The notes below the pieces were generated by a model. It was not told the DNA's origin and did no database searches. It saw nothing but the letters and a program-made list of their open reading frames with translations. The translations under genes and the position numbers were made by a program. A stretch of DNA of 64,000 nt. Source: Streptomyces populi. Its GTDB lineage: Bacteria; Actinomycetota; Actinomycetes; Streptomycetales; Streptomycetaceae. Where the stretch lies: positions 1 through 64,000 of the forward strand of contig NZ_KZ626863.1 in assembly GCF_002911015.1 (NCBI RefSeq), in the 5' to 3' direction. This document shows positions 37,438-46,962 of this stretch, piece by piece. Position 1 is the first letter of the stretch. Each line of letters begins with the position of its first letter.

Positions 37438-38331
37438 GTGGCGAACGGCGGACCCGTCGAGCACGGCTACCCGCATCTGGACACGGTGCGGGCGTCGGTC
37501 ACCGCGCTCTACAAACGGCTCTCGTACGACACCGTCCACACCTTCGCGACCAGCGTGGCCCCCGCCGACGTGGCCTTCGCCGACGTCGACGACCTGCACC
37601 TGGGCGCCCAGCGCGTCGCCCGTGAGATGGTGCGGCACTACCGGCTGCCCGACGCCCGGATGGTCGTCGGCTTCCGCGAGATGACCCACGCGGCGCACGT
37701 CGAACTCGCCGCGGGGCCCGAGTACTTCATCGAGCTCAACGACCGCTTCCGCACCCACCGCAGGGACATCGGGGCCGCCCTCGCCCACGAGGTGATGCAC
37801 GTCTACCTGCACCGCCTGGACCTCTCGTTCCCCGGCACCCGCGACACCGAGATCCTCACCGACACGGCCGCGGCCTACCTCGGCGCGGGCTGGCTCCTGC
37901 TCGACGCCTACCGCGAGGACGGCGCGTCCTCGCAGAAGCTCGGCTATCTGACACCCGAGGAGTTCGGGTACGTCCTCGCCAAGCGCGCCCTGGTCTTCGG
38001 CGAGGACCCCTCGGTGTGGTTCACCAGCCCGCAGGCGTACACCGCGTACACCAAGGGCATGGAGCTGGCCCTGCGGGACGGGCGGCAGCCCCCGCTGACC
38101 GCGGCGGGCTGGGCGGGCCGCCGCCGCTACGCCCGAGACCGGCGCCACGCGCAGGACCACCGCGCTCCCGACCGCTCCGACGTCTCCTACGCCTTCACGC
38201 CCGACGACCGCGGGCCGTTGCGCGTCTCCTTCCCGTGCCCGACCTGCCACCAGCGCATCAGGGTGCCGGTCCGGGGCCGGGTACGGGCCCGGTGCGCGCT
38301 GTGCCGGACGGTGCTGGAGTGCGACACCTAG
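37438..38331 (+). CDS. Putative HExxH zinc metalloprotease-like protein with C-terminal zinc ribbon
   Basis: I do not recognise the family by name. The 297-residue protein contains GAALAHEVMHVYLHRLDL (about residues 113-130), an HExxH-type metallopeptidase motif. A further acidic stretch, TEILTDTAAAYLGAGWLLL, lies downstream and could supply a third ligand. The C-terminal 45 residues form a treble-clef or zinc ribbon, CPTCHQRIRVPVRGRVRARCALC. No signal peptide or membrane segment is seen, so it is cytosolic. HExxH followed by a zinc ribbon recalls SprT/Spartan-like proteins in layout only. The GTG at 37438 is preceded by GGGGGTG. It is transcribed divergently from the trypsin gene. Confidence 0.75.
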   Translation: MANGGPVEHGYPHLDTVRASVTALYKRLSYDTVHTFATSVAPADVAFADVDDLHLGAQRVAREMVRHYRLPDARMVVGFREMTHAAHVELAAGPEYFIELNDRFRTHRRDIGAALAHEVMHVYLHRLDLSFPGTRDTEILTDTAAAYLGAGWLLLDAYREDGASSQKLGYLTPEEFGYVLAKRALVFGEDPSVWFTSPQAYTAYTKGMELALRDGRQPPLTAAGWAGRRRYARDRRHAQDHRAPDRSDVSYAFTPDDRGPLRVSFPCPTCHQRIRVPVRGRVRARCALCRTVLECDT

Positions 38332-38404
38332 CGGACGGGCCGGGTGAGGCAGAACACCCCGAAAGCCTTTGCCTCGCGCGTCCGTGTCGGGCGAGGGTCG
38401 GAGG

Positions 38405-39151
38405 ATGAGTACGAACGACCCCGCCGCACTCCTCTTCCCCGCCGTGTACGAGGGGGACGAGGACGCGGTCGTGCGGCTGCTGCGTGCCGGGGCGAGCCCC
38501 GAGGCGGTCGACGAGGAGGGCGAGAGCGCCCTGTACCTGGCGGCGGTGAGCGACCGGCCCGCCGTCGTACGGCTGCTGCTGGTCGCCGGGGCCGAGCCCG
38601 ACCGGCTCAGCCGGGGCACGGACGCCCCGCTGTGCGGCGCCGCCTGCGGCGGTCACACGGAGGTGGTCCGCGCCCTGCTCGCGGCGGGGGCGCACCCGGA
38701 CATCGTGGAGGAGTTCGGCTTCACCGCGCTGACCTGGGCCCTGCGCCGGGGGCACACCGCCGTGGCGGAGGCGCTCCTCGAGGCGGGCGCGGACCCCGGC
38801 CGACCCGGACCGGCGGGCGAACCCCCACTGGTGACGGCCGCGCACCGGGGCTCGGCCGGCTGTGTACGGGCCCTGCTGGCACATGGGGCGGGTGCGCGGG
38901 GCGAGGCGCTGGCGGAGGCCCGTCGGCTGCTCGGCGTCGGCGTCGAGGCCGAGCTGCGGGAAGGCCTGGCCCGCACGCACGGCGCCGGCCACGCCTCGGT
39001 CACCCACCGGCACACGTCGCCCGAGGGCGTCACCGTCGAGGTCCAGTTCCTGGACGAGCGGGGCAGGCCGTTCGCGGGCGACGACCTGGAGACCGGCCAC
39101 GCGGAGATCGTCGCCCTGTTGAAGGCGAGCACGACCCGCCCCGGGCACTGA
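38405..39151 (+). CDS. Ankyrin-repeat protein
   Basis: The 248-residue protein consists of four or five ankyrin repeats over residues 5-165: NDPAALLFPAVYEGDEDAVVRLLRAGASP, EGESALYLAAVSDRPAVVRLLLVAGAEP, DAPLCGAACGGHTEVVRALLAAGAHP, GFTALTWALRRGHTAVAEALLEAGADP, and a weaker fifth. The C-terminal part (THRHTSPEGVTVEVQFLDERGRPFAGDDLETGHAEIVALL) has no recognised domain. Ankyrin repeats mediate protein binding, and the partner is unknown. The ATG at 38405 is chosen for GAGG just upstream. It follows the HExxH gene by 73 bp in the same direction and may be in the same transcript. Confidence 0.88.
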   Translation: MSTNDPAALLFPAVYEGDEDAVVRLLRAGASPEAVDEEGESALYLAAVSDRPAVVRLLLVAGAEPDRLSRGTDAPLCGAACGGHTEVVRALLAAGAHPDIVEEFGFTALTWALRRGHTAVAEALLEAGADPGRPGPAGEPPLVTAAHRGSAGCVRALLAHGAGARGEALAEARRLLGVGVEAELREGLARTHGAGHASVTHRHTSPEGVTVEVQFLDERGRPFAGDDLETGHAEIVALLKASTTRPGH

Positions 39152-39453
39152 GCCCCGACGCCTCCGGAAGCGGTACGGGCGCACGCGCACCGGGTCCCGT
39201 GCCCCACGCCCGGAACCGCCCCGAGACCGCCGCCCCCTCCCCGGAAGTCCCCGCTCCTCCGCGCCCGTGCCACGGCGGGGTGCGCCGGCCTCCGGCACCG
39301 GCACCGGCAGCGGCAGCGGCAGCGGCAGCGGCGGAACGCGTCGGCCCCTCCGTCCCGGCGCCGCCACCCGCGACGGGACGCCCGGCTCCGAGGATCCCGC
39401 CGCCGGACCGACGGGCCACCGGACCGACGGGCCGCGTCCGGACGGCCATGGCC
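39152..39453. other. Intergenic region, ankyrin gene / SDR
   Basis: This 302-bp gap between convergent genes has no credible gene. It contains a hairpin with a wobble pair (39172-39203) that could terminate the ankyrin gene, and a hexamer repeat (39293-39334). Confidence 0.5.
39293..39334. repeat. Hexanucleotide tandem repeat (CGGCAG)
   Basis: Seven consecutive 6-bp units: two CGGCAC, four CGGCAG and one CGGCGG. It is a simple-sequence repeat in the gap before the sterol island. Confidence 0.85.
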
Positions 39454-40368
39454 CTACCGCGCCCCGTACACCGTCCCCGGAGTGTCGGCCCGCGCCAGCA
39501 GTCCGCGGGCGGTCTCCCCGGCCTCCGCCGGGGTCCAACGAGCTCCCTTGTCGACGCTCGGGCCCGGCCGCCAGCCCTCCATCACCGTGATCCGGCCGCC
39601 CTCGGTCTCGAAGACGCGGCCGGTGACGCCGGCGCTGGCGGCCGATCCGAGCCAGACGACCAGCGGCGAGACGTTGCCGGGGTCCATGACGTCGAACCCC
39701 TCGGCGGGGGCCGCCATGGTGTCGGCGAAGGCGCGCTCGGTCATCCGGGTGCGGGCGGCCGGGGCGATGGCGTTGACCTGGACGCCGTAGCGTGCCGTCT
39801 CGGCCGCCGCGACCAGCGTCAGAGCGACGATGCCGGCCTTGGCGGCGCTGTAGTTGCCCTGCCCGACCGACCCCAGCAGGCCCGCCCCGCTGCTGGTGTT
39901 GACGACCCTGGCGTCGGGCACGCGGCCCGCCCTCGCCTCCGCGCGCCAGTGCGCCGCCGCCTGCCGGAGCGGCAGGAAGTGCCCTTTCAGATGGACCCGC
40001 ATCACGGCGTCCCAGTCGTCCTCGCCGAGGTTGACGAGCATCCGGTCGCGCAGGAACCCGGCGTTGTTGACGAGGGTGTCGAGCCGCCCGTACGTCTCCA
40101 GCGCGACGCGGACGAGGGACGCGGCGCCCTCGGTCGTCGCGATGTCACCGCCGTGGGCCACCGCCTCGCCGCCCGCCGCGCGGATCTCCTCGGCCACCTG
40201 CCGGGCCGGACTGTCGGCCGCGGGGGTGCCGTCGAGGCCGACACCGAGGTCGTTGACCACGAGGCGGGCTCCCTCGGCGGCGTACGCCAGCGCGTGCGCC
40301 CGGCCGAGTCCGCGGCCGGCGCCCGTGATGATCACGACCCGTCCCTCGCACAGCGGTGGTGCGCTCAT
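39454..40368 (-). CDS. SDR family dehydrogenase of the HIP/sterol island (Rv3548c-like)
   Basis: The 304-residue short-chain dehydrogenase has the cofactor motif VVIITGAGRGLGRAHALAYAAEGARLVVNDLG, NNAGFLRDRM, and the catalytic GNYSAAKAG. The VVNDLGVGLDG start resembles the hydroxyacyl-CoA dehydrogenase module of peroxisomal multifunctional enzyme type 2. The position, length and orientation match mycobacterial Rv3548c next to echA20 (from memory), so a beta-oxidation-like step on sterol ring fragments is likely but its exact substrate is not known. The start ATG overlaps the stop of the upstream SDR gene by 4 nt, so the two are translationally coupled. Confidence 0.88.
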   Translation of the reverse strand: MSAPPLCEGRVVIITGAGRGLGRAHALAYAAEGARLVVNDLGVGLDGTPAADSPARQVAEEIRAAGGEAVAHGGDIATTEGAASLVRVALETYGRLDTLVNNAGFLRDRMLVNLGEDDWDAVMRVHLKGHFLPLRQAAAHWRAEARAGRVPDARVVNTSSGAGLLGSVGQGNYSAAKAGIVALTLVAAAETARYGVQVNAIAPAARTRMTERAFADTMAAPAEGFDVMDPGNVSPLVVWLGSAASAGVTGRVFETEGGRITVMEGWRPGPSVDKGARWTPAEAGETARGLLARADTPGTVYGAR

Positions 40369-41183
40369 CGGGTTCCTCCCTGCTGGTGCCGGCCGGCGGT
40401 GGCCTGCCGGTCCTGGTCGGCGGTGGCGGCGTCGAGGAAGGCGGGGCGCTCCCCGCCCCCGTGGACGAGGAGGGAGGCCCCGCTGACGTAGGCGGCGGCG
40501 TCGGAGGCGAGGAAGACGGCGGCGGCACCGACGTCGGAGGGCCGGGCGAGGCGGCCCAGCGGGACGGTGCGGGCGACGGCGGCGAGACCGTCCTCGCCGC
40601 CGTAGTGCAGTTGGGCGAGTTCGGTGCGGACCATGCCGACGACCAGGGTGTTGACCCGGATCTCCGGCGCCCACTCGACGGCCATCGAACGGGCCAGACT
40701 CTCCAGCCCCGCCTTGGCCGCGCCGTAGGCGGCGGTGCCGGGCGAGGGGCGTGAGCCGCTCACACTGCCGATCATCACGATCGAGCCCCGGGCCCGCCTG
40801 AGGTGTTCGCGGGCCGCGATCGACGCGGTGAGCGGGGCGGTGAGGTTGAGCTCGATCACCCGGGCGTGCCGTTCGGCGTCCGCCTCGGCCAGCGGACGGT
40901 AGGGGGTGCCGCCCGCGTTGTTGACCAGGACGTCCAGCCGGGGCAGGGCGTCGAAGAAGGCCTGTACCGCGACCGGATCGCGCAGGTCGAGAGGGACGAA
41001 GTCGGCCTTGCCGAGGGGGACTTCGGGCGGCCGTCGGGCGCAGACCACGACCTGGGCGCCGGCCCGCTCGAAGGCGCGGGTGATACCCGCCCCGACGCCT
41101 CGGGTGCCGCCGGTGACGACGACGGTCCGGCCGCCGAGGTCCGGGGCGGCGCCCGGCCCGTCCATGGTGTCCGCGTTGTCCAC
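40365..41183 (-). CDS. SDR family oxidoreductase of the HIP/sterol island (Rv3549c-like)
   Basis: The 272-residue protein has the Rossmann motif TVVVTGGTRGVGAGITRAFERAGAQVVVC, NNAGGTPYRPL, the catalytic serine/tyrosine region IGSVSGSRPSPGTAAYGAAKAGLESLARSM, and a C-terminal substrate-loop SGASLLVHGGGERPAF. It is the first gene of the leftward unit. The GTG at 41183 is chosen because GGGAGG precedes it at 6 nt; an ATG at 41165 is possible. The palindromic operator at 41228-41247 lies about 45 bp upstream, shared with divergent echA20. The last residues (DQDRQATAGRHQQGG) are a non-family tail. Confidence 0.88.
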   Translation of the reverse strand: MDNADTMDGPGAAPDLGGRTVVVTGGTRGVGAGITRAFERAGAQVVVCARRPPEVPLGKADFVPLDLRDPVAVQAFFDALPRLDVLVNNAGGTPYRPLAEADAERHARVIELNLTAPLTASIAAREHLRRARGSIVMIGSVSGSRPSPGTAAYGAAKAGLESLARSMAVEWAPEIRVNTLVVGMVRTELAQLHYGGEDGLAAVARTVPLGRLARPSDVGAAAVFLASDAAAYVSGASLLVHGGGERPAFLDAATADQDRQATAGRHQQGGTR

Positions 41184-41227
41184 AGGGCCTCCCGCGCGGC
41201 CGCGATCGCTGCTAGCTTCGCATCACA

Positions 41228-41247
41228 CCTAACAAACGTTTGGTGGA
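41228..41247. promoter_or_regulatory. Putative KstR2 operator, SDR / echA20 divergent promoter
   Basis: The core AACAAACGTTTGGT (41231-41244) is symmetric apart from one position and fits the form AnCAAnnnnTTGnT known for KstR2 sites (from memory AnCAAGnnCTTGnT). A related site lies in the only other divergent promoter region of the island (47768-47787). It sits 12 bp upstream of the echA20 start and 45 bp upstream of the SDR start. Confidence 0.75.
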
Positions 41248-41259
41248 AAGGTAGCTGAT

Positions 41260-42018
41260 GTGCCCATGGGTGTCTCCACCTCGTCCCCGGAAAAGGGGAT
41301 TTCCGTCGTCACGGTCGACTTCCCGCCGGTGAACGCGCTGCCGGTACGGGGCTGGTTCGACCTCGCCGGTGCCGTGCGCGCGGCGGGCGAGGACCCCGGG
41401 ATCCGCTGCGTCGTCCTGAGAGCGGAGGGACGCGGGTTCAACGCGGGCGTCGACATCAAGGAACTGCAGCGCGATGCCACCGGTCACGACGCGCTGATCG
41501 GCGCGAACCGCGGCTGCGCCGAGGCCTTCGCCGCGGTGTACGAGTGCGAGGTGCCCGTCGTGGCGGCGGTGCACGGTTTCTGTCTGGGCGGCGGCATCGG
41601 GCTCGTGGGGAACGCGGACGCGATCGTGGCGAGCGAGGACGCCGTGTTCGGGCTGCCCGAGCTGGACCGGGGCGCGCTCGGCGCGGCCACGCATCTGGCC
41701 CGTCTCGTCCCCCCGCATCTGATGCGCGTCCTGTACTACACCTCGCGCACGGCGACCGCGGCCGAGCTGCACGCCCACGGATCGGTGTGGAGGGTCGTGG
41801 CGCGGGAGGACCTGCGGTCGGCGGCACTGGAGCTGGCGCGGGAGGTGGCGGCGAAGGACGGGCGGCTCGTGCGGCTCGCCAAGGCCGCGATCAACGGCAT
41901 CGATCCCGTCGACGTGCGCCGCAGCTACCGCTTCGAGCAGGGCTTCACCTTCGAGGCCGCGCTCGCCGGGGTGGCGTCCCGTGTCCGCGACACCTTCGGC
42001 AAGGAGGCCCCCCGATGA
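41260..42018 (+). CDS. echA20: Enoyl-CoA hydratase family ring hydrolase, EchA20-like
   Basis: The 252-residue crotonase-fold protein has DFPPVNALPVRGWFDLAGAV, the oxyanion-hole block RGFNAGVDIKELQRD, and CLGGGIGLVGNADAIVASEDAVFGLPELDRGALG. In sterol catabolism EchA20 hydrolyses ring D of a HIP-derived CoA thioester (published for M. tuberculosis). The orthology here rests on the neighbours ipdA, ipdB and ipdC directly downstream. The GTG at 41260 lies two codons before an ATG (41266), with GGAAAGG upstream, and either could start. The stop overlaps the ipdA ATG (ATGA). Confidence 0.9.
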   Translation: MPMGVSTSSPEKGISVVTVDFPPVNALPVRGWFDLAGAVRAAGEDPGIRCVVLRAEGRGFNAGVDIKELQRDATGHDALIGANRGCAEAFAAVYECEVPVVAAVHGFCLGGGIGLVGNADAIVASEDAVFGLPELDRGALGAATHLARLVPPHLMRVLYYTSRTATAAELHAHGSVWRVVAREDLRSAALELAREVAAKDGRLVRLAKAAINGIDPVDVRRSYRFEQGFTFEAALAGVASRVRDTFGKEAPR

Positions 42019-42878
42019 GCGACAAGACCATGTCGGCGCAGGACGTCGTCGGCCGGCTGGAGAGCGGGATGACGCTCGGCATCGGCGGCTGGGGCTCGCG
42101 CCGCAAGCCGATGGCCCTGGTGAGAGCACTGCTCCGCAGCGAGATCACCGATCTGACGGTCGTGTCGTACGGCGGCCCGGACGTCGGGCTGCTGGCCGCC
42201 GCCGGCCGGATCCGCACCCTGGTCACCGCGTTCGTGACGCTCGACTCCGTCCCGCTCGAACCGCACTACCGCGCGGCCCGCGAGCGCGGCGCGTTCGAGC
42301 TGAGGGAGGTGGACGAGGCGATGTTCATGTGGGGGCTGCACGCGGCGGCGAACCGGCTGCCGTTCCTGCCGGTGCGGGCGGGACTCGGCTCGGACGTGAT
42401 GCGCGACCCGGGCCTCAGGACGGTCACTTCGCCGTATCCGGACGCGGTCTCGGGGAGACGGGAGGAGTTCGTCGCGATGCCGGCGCTGCGCCTGGACGCG
42501 GCCCTGGTCCACATGAACCGGGCGGACCGGGCGGGCAACGGCCAGTACCTGGGCCCCGATCCGTACTTCGACGACCTGTTCTGCGAGGCGGCGGACGCGA
42601 CGTACGTCTCCTGCGAGCGGATCGTCGACACGGCGGAGCTGACGAAGGAGGCGGCGCCGCAGACCCTGCTGCTCCAGCGGTCGTCCGTGACCGGGGTGGT
42701 GGAGACGCCGAACGGCGCGCACTTCACCTCGTGCGTCCCGGACTACGGACGGGACGAGGCCTTCCAGAGGCTGTACGCGACCACGCCGTACGCCGAGTTC
42801 GCCGAGCGGTTCCTCGGCGGCGGCGAACACGCCTATCAGAGCGCCGTGCACACCTGGCGGAAGGAGCGGGAGCGGTGA
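42015..42878 (+). CDS. ipdA: CoA-transferase-family subunit IpdA (ring C hydrolase, alpha)
   Basis: The 287-residue protein has the CoA-transferase family I alpha-subunit fold: GMTLGIGGWGSRRKPMALVRALLRSEITDLTVVSYGGPDVGLLAAAGRI and LREVDEAMFMWGLHAAANRLPFLPVRAGLGSDV. IpdAB acts as a hydrolase in mycobacteria, opening the last ring (COCHEA-CoA) in sterol degradation. AAGGAGG (42001-42007) sets the ATG at 42015. It overlaps echA20 on the left and ipdB on the right by 4 nt each, so translation is coupled along the operon. Confidence 0.93.
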   Translation: MSDKTMSAQDVVGRLESGMTLGIGGWGSRRKPMALVRALLRSEITDLTVVSYGGPDVGLLAAAGRIRTLVTAFVTLDSVPLEPHYRAARERGAFELREVDEAMFMWGLHAAANRLPFLPVRAGLGSDVMRDPGLRTVTSPYPDAVSGRREEFVAMPALRLDAALVHMNRADRAGNGQYLGPDPYFDDLFCEAADATYVSCERIVDTAELTKEAAPQTLLLQRSSVTGVVETPNGAHFTSCVPDYGRDEAFQRLYATTPYAEFAERFLGGGEHAYQSAVHTWRKERER

Positions 42879-42932
42879 ACACGAAAGGAGCGGGGCCGGT
42901 GGACGCGGAAGGAGCGGGGCCGGTGGACGCGA
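42861..42932 (+). repeat. Three 24-bp tandem units, each an SD plus GTG, at the ipdB start
   Basis: Units start at 42861, 42885 and 42909. Each reads AAGGAGCGGG followed by four bases and GTG, giving in-frame GTG codons at 42875, 42899 and 42923. Units 2 and 3 are identical over 23 of 24 bp. The first unit overlaps the ipdA stop. Confidence 0.9.
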
Positions 42933-43762
42933 CTCGTGCCGAGTACTGCGTGATCGCGTGCGCCGAGGCCTGGCGGGGCGACGGCGAGGTGCTCGCCAGC
43001 CCGATGGGCCTGATCCCGTCCGTCGGCGCCCGGCTGGCCCGGCACACCTTCTCGCCGGATCTGCTGCTGACCGACGGGGAGGCGCTGCTCGTCGGTCCCG
43101 ACGGCACCCCGGAGGGCTGGTTGCCGTACCGCAGGCATCTGACGACGGTGACCGGCGGGCGGCGGCACGTGATGATGGGCGCGAGCCAGATCGACCGGTT
43201 CGGCAACCAGAACATCGCGTGCGTCGGTGACTGGTCCCGGCCCCGGCGCCAGCTCCTCGGCGTGCGCGGCGCGCCGGTCAACACGCTCAACAATCCGACC
43301 AGTTACTGGATCCCCAGGCATTCTCCACGGGTGTTCGTGGAGCGGGTCGACCTGGTGTGCGGGGTGGGGTACGACCGGGCCGGCGCCGCGGGCCCGAGCG
43401 CCACCCGCTTCCATCGTCTGCCCCGCGTGGTGACCGATCTCGCCGTCCTCGACTTCGCGACGCCCGACCACTCGATGCGGCTGGTGTCCGTCCACCCGGG
43501 TGTCACCGTCGAGCAGGTCGAGGGGGCGACGGGTTTCGCGCTGGCGGTCCCGGACGAGGTGCCGTTCACCCGTGAACCGACCGCGGAGGAACTGGAGCTG
43601 ATCCGCACGGTGATCGATCCGGACGGTCTGCGCGAGCGCGAGGTGCCCGATCCACGGGACGGCGGGACACGGGGTGGCGGGGCGCGGGAGAGGGACGTCC
43701 CCCGGGCGGGCGGGACGCGGGGTGGGAAGGCACCCGCGGGTCCGGGCGGGGGCGGGCGCTGA
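42875..43762 (+). CDS. ipdB: CoA-transferase-family subunit IpdB (ring C hydrolase, beta)
   Basis: The 295-residue protein matches CoA-transferase beta-type IpdB. EYCVIACAEAWRGDGEVLASPMGLIPSVGARLARHTFSPDLLLTDGEA and ASQIDRFGNQNIACVGDWSRPRRQLLGVRGAPVNTLNNPTSYW are family blocks. The N-terminus has the repeat KGAGPVDAEGAGPVDA from the DNA repeat, and three GTG starts (42875, 42899, 42923) each have an SD, so the true protein may start 16 residues later. The last 35 residues (GGTRGGGARERDVPRAGG...) are a Gly/Arg-rich tail outside the family fold. It works with IpdA. ipdC begins in the stop codon (TGATG). Confidence 0.9.
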   Translation: MNTKGAGPVDAEGAGPVDATRAEYCVIACAEAWRGDGEVLASPMGLIPSVGARLARHTFSPDLLLTDGEALLVGPDGTPEGWLPYRRHLTTVTGGRRHVMMGASQIDRFGNQNIACVGDWSRPRRQLLGVRGAPVNTLNNPTSYWIPRHSPRVFVERVDLVCGVGYDRAGAAGPSATRFHRLPRVVTDLAVLDFATPDHSMRLVSVHPGVTVEQVEGATGFALAVPDEVPFTREPTAEELELIRTVIDPDGLREREVPDPRDGGTRGGGARERDVPRAGGTRGGKAPAGPGGGGR

Positions 43763-44856
43763 TGGAGACCGCGCTGACCCGGCTCGTCGGGGTCCGGCAT
43801 CCCCTCGTACAGACCGGCATGGGCTGGGTGGCGGGACCCCGGCTGGTCTCGGCGACGGCCGACGCGGGCGCGCTGGGCATCCTCGCCTCGGCGACGATGA
43901 CGCTCGACCAGCTCCGTGACGCCGTGCGGGAGGTCAAGTCCCGTACGGACCGGCCCTTCGGTGTGAACCTGCGCGCCGACGCCGGGGACGCGGGCGACCG
44001 GGTGCGGATCATCGTCGACGAGGGCGTGCGCGTCGCGTCGTTCGCGCTCGCTCCCTCGCGCGAGCTGATCGCCGGGCTGAAGGAGGCGGGCGTGATCGTC
44101 GTGCCGTCCGTCGGCGCCCGGCGGCACGCCGAGAAGGTGGCCGGCTGGGGCGCCGACGCGGTGATCGTGCAGGGCGGCGAGGGCGGCGGCCACACCGGGG
44201 AGGTGGCCACGAGCGTGCTGCTGCCCCAGGTGGTGGACGCCGTGGACATCCCGGTGGTGGCGGCGGGCGGCTTCCACGACGGGCGGGGGCTCGTGGCGGC
44301 GCTGGCCTACGGGGCGGCGGGCGTCGCGATGGGCACGCGTTTCCTGCTGACCTCCGACTCGACGGTCCCCGACGCGGTGAAGGCGAGATACCTGGCGGCG
44401 ACGGTGAAGGACGTCACCGTGACGACGGCCGTCGACGGGCTGCCGCACCGCATGCTGCGCAGTGAGCTCGTCGACTCCCTGGAGAGGGCGGGGCGCGCCG
44501 GGGCGCTCGTCCAGGCGGTGCGCCGGGCCGCCGGGTTCCGGCGGATCTCCGGTCTCTCCTGGTCCCGGATGATCCGCGACGGGCTCGCCATGAGACACGG
44601 CCGGGACCTGACCTGGAGCCAGGTCCTGCTCGCCGCCAACACCCCGATGCTGCTGAGGGCGTCGATGGTGGACGGCCGGACGGACCTGGGGGTGATGGCG
44701 TCGGGGCAGGTGGCGGGGGTGATCGAGGATCTTCCGTCGTGCGCGGACCTGGTCGAACGGGTGATGGCGCAGGCCCACGCGGTCCTGGACGCCCTTGCCG
44801 GGCCGGACGGGGCGGAGCCTCCGTGGACCGAGGCCTGTGGCGGACCGGACGGCTGA
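43762..44856 (+). CDS. ipdC: Flavin-dependent oxidoreductase IpdC (nitronate monooxygenase family)
   Basis: The 364-residue TIM-barrel flavoprotein starts TRLVGVRHPLVQTGMGWVAGPRLVSATADAGALGILAS. It has FMN-binding blocks ADAVIVQGGEGGGHTGEVATSVLLPQVVDAV and PVVAAGGFHDGRGLVAALAYGAAGVAMGTRFL, the pattern of the 2-nitropropane dioxygenase/NMO family. In mycobacteria IpdC is needed in HIP degradation after thioester formation. No nitronate role is implied. The ATG at 43762 overlaps the ipdB stop by one base. This is the last gene of the rightward unit and is followed by a repeat-rich gap facing convergent fadA6. Confidence 0.9.
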   Translation: METALTRLVGVRHPLVQTGMGWVAGPRLVSATADAGALGILASATMTLDQLRDAVREVKSRTDRPFGVNLRADAGDAGDRVRIIVDEGVRVASFALAPSRELIAGLKEAGVIVVPSVGARRHAEKVAGWGADAVIVQGGEGGGHTGEVATSVLLPQVVDAVDIPVVAAGGFHDGRGLVAALAYGAAGVAMGTRFLLTSDSTVPDAVKARYLAATVKDVTVTTAVDGLPHRMLRSELVDSLERAGRAGALVQAVRRAAGFRRISGLSWSRMIRDGLAMRHGRDLTWSQVLLAANTPMLLRASMVDGRTDLGVMASGQVAGVIEDLPSCADLVERVMAQAHAVLDALAGPDGAEPPWTEACGGPDG

Positions 44857-44986
44857 GTTCCCACGCGCCCCGCGGGCCCGGCCCGTCCGGCCGCGTCCGG
44901 ACCCCGAATGCTGTTCCCGTCCGGACCTGAGGTCCCCCTTGTCCGAACCCAGGGCACCCGCCCAGACCCGGGACCCGCCCCGCCCG

Positions 44987-45053
44987 GACCCCGGGCCGGC
45001 TCCGTCCGGACACGGGAGCAGGTCCCGTCAGACCCCGGGCCGGCTCCGTCCGG
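44987..45053. repeat. 23-bp direct repeat in the ipdC / fadA6 gap
   Basis: Two perfect 23-bp copies lie at 44987-45009 and 45031-45053 (44-bp period), each beginning GACCCCGGGCC and ending CTCCGTCCGG. The rest of the 286-bp gap is made of looser CCGG-rich units. No gene is visible. Confidence 0.8.
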
Positions 45054-45142
45054 GCCCGAGGACAGGTCCCGTCCGGGCACGGGGGTCGGCCCCGTCCGGA
45101 CCCGGGGCTCGTACCGGGTCCGGGTGCGTGGACGGTGGCGGC

Positions 45143-46300
<1,158 letters not shown>

Positions 46301-46329
46301 GACGGCTCCTCGGGGTGTGAGTTGTTCGC

Positions 46330-46947
46330 TTACGTCTCCTCGCGCACGGAGATGCCGTCGAGGACCATCGACAGGTACTGCCGGGCGATCTCCTCGGGGC
46401 TGTGCCGGCCGCCGGGCCGGTACCAGGAGGCGGCGACCCAGACGGTGTCGCGGACGAAGCGGTAGGTGAGGCGGATGTCGAGGTCGGCCCGGAAGACCTC
46501 GGCGTCGACTCCGCGTTCCAGGGTGCTCAGCCAGGCCTTCTCGAAGTTGCGCTGGGACTCGGCGAGGAAGGCGAAGCGCTCCTGTGCGGCGAGGTGGCGG
46601 GACTCCTTCTGGTAGATCGCGACGGCCGCGCGGTGCCGGTCGATCTCCCGGAAGGATTCGGTGACCAGGGCCTCCAGGGTCTCCCGGGGACCGAACCCGG
46701 CGCCGAGGACGGTGTCGTAGCCGTCCCAGAGCTCGTCGAGGAAGGTCCGCAGGATCTCCTCCAGCATCGATTCCTTGGAGTCGAAGTGGTAGTAGAGACT
46801 GCCGGCGAGCATTCCGGCCTCGTCCGCGATCCTGCGGACGGTGGTGGCGTTGTAGCCCTGCTCGGCGAACACCTCGGCGGCGGTGCCGAGGAGTTCGCGG
46901 CGGCGCTCGGGAGTGGCGGTCACCTGGGGCTTCTTCTTGGTAGGCAC
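46330..46947 (-). CDS. kstR2: TetR family regulator, KstR2-like
   Basis: The 205-residue repressor has an N-terminal HTH (ERRRELLGTAAEVFAEQGYNATTVRRIADEAGMLAGSLYYHFDSKESMLEEIL, about residues 14-65) and a ligand-binding C-terminal domain. In mycobacteria KstR2 represses the HIP genes and is released by HIP-CoA. Gene order, length and the two palindromes at the island's divergent promoters support this assignment. The predicted GTG at 46947 lies 15 bp after the ipdF stop with no strong ribosome-binding site, so it may depend on coupling. It is the middle gene of ipdF-kstR2-fadA6, so it should repress its own unit. Confidence 0.88.
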   Translation of the reverse strand: MPTKKKPQVTATPERRRELLGTAAEVFAEQGYNATTVRRIADEAGMLAGSLYYHFDSKESMLEEILRTFLDELWDGYDTVLGAGFGPRETLEALVTESFREIDRHRAAVAIYQKESRHLAAQERFAFLAESQRNFEKAWLSTLERGVDAEVFRADLDIRLTYRFVRDTVWVAASWYRPGGRHSPEEIARQYLSMVLDGISVREET

Positions 46948-46962
46948 CGGGTCATTGTCGTC

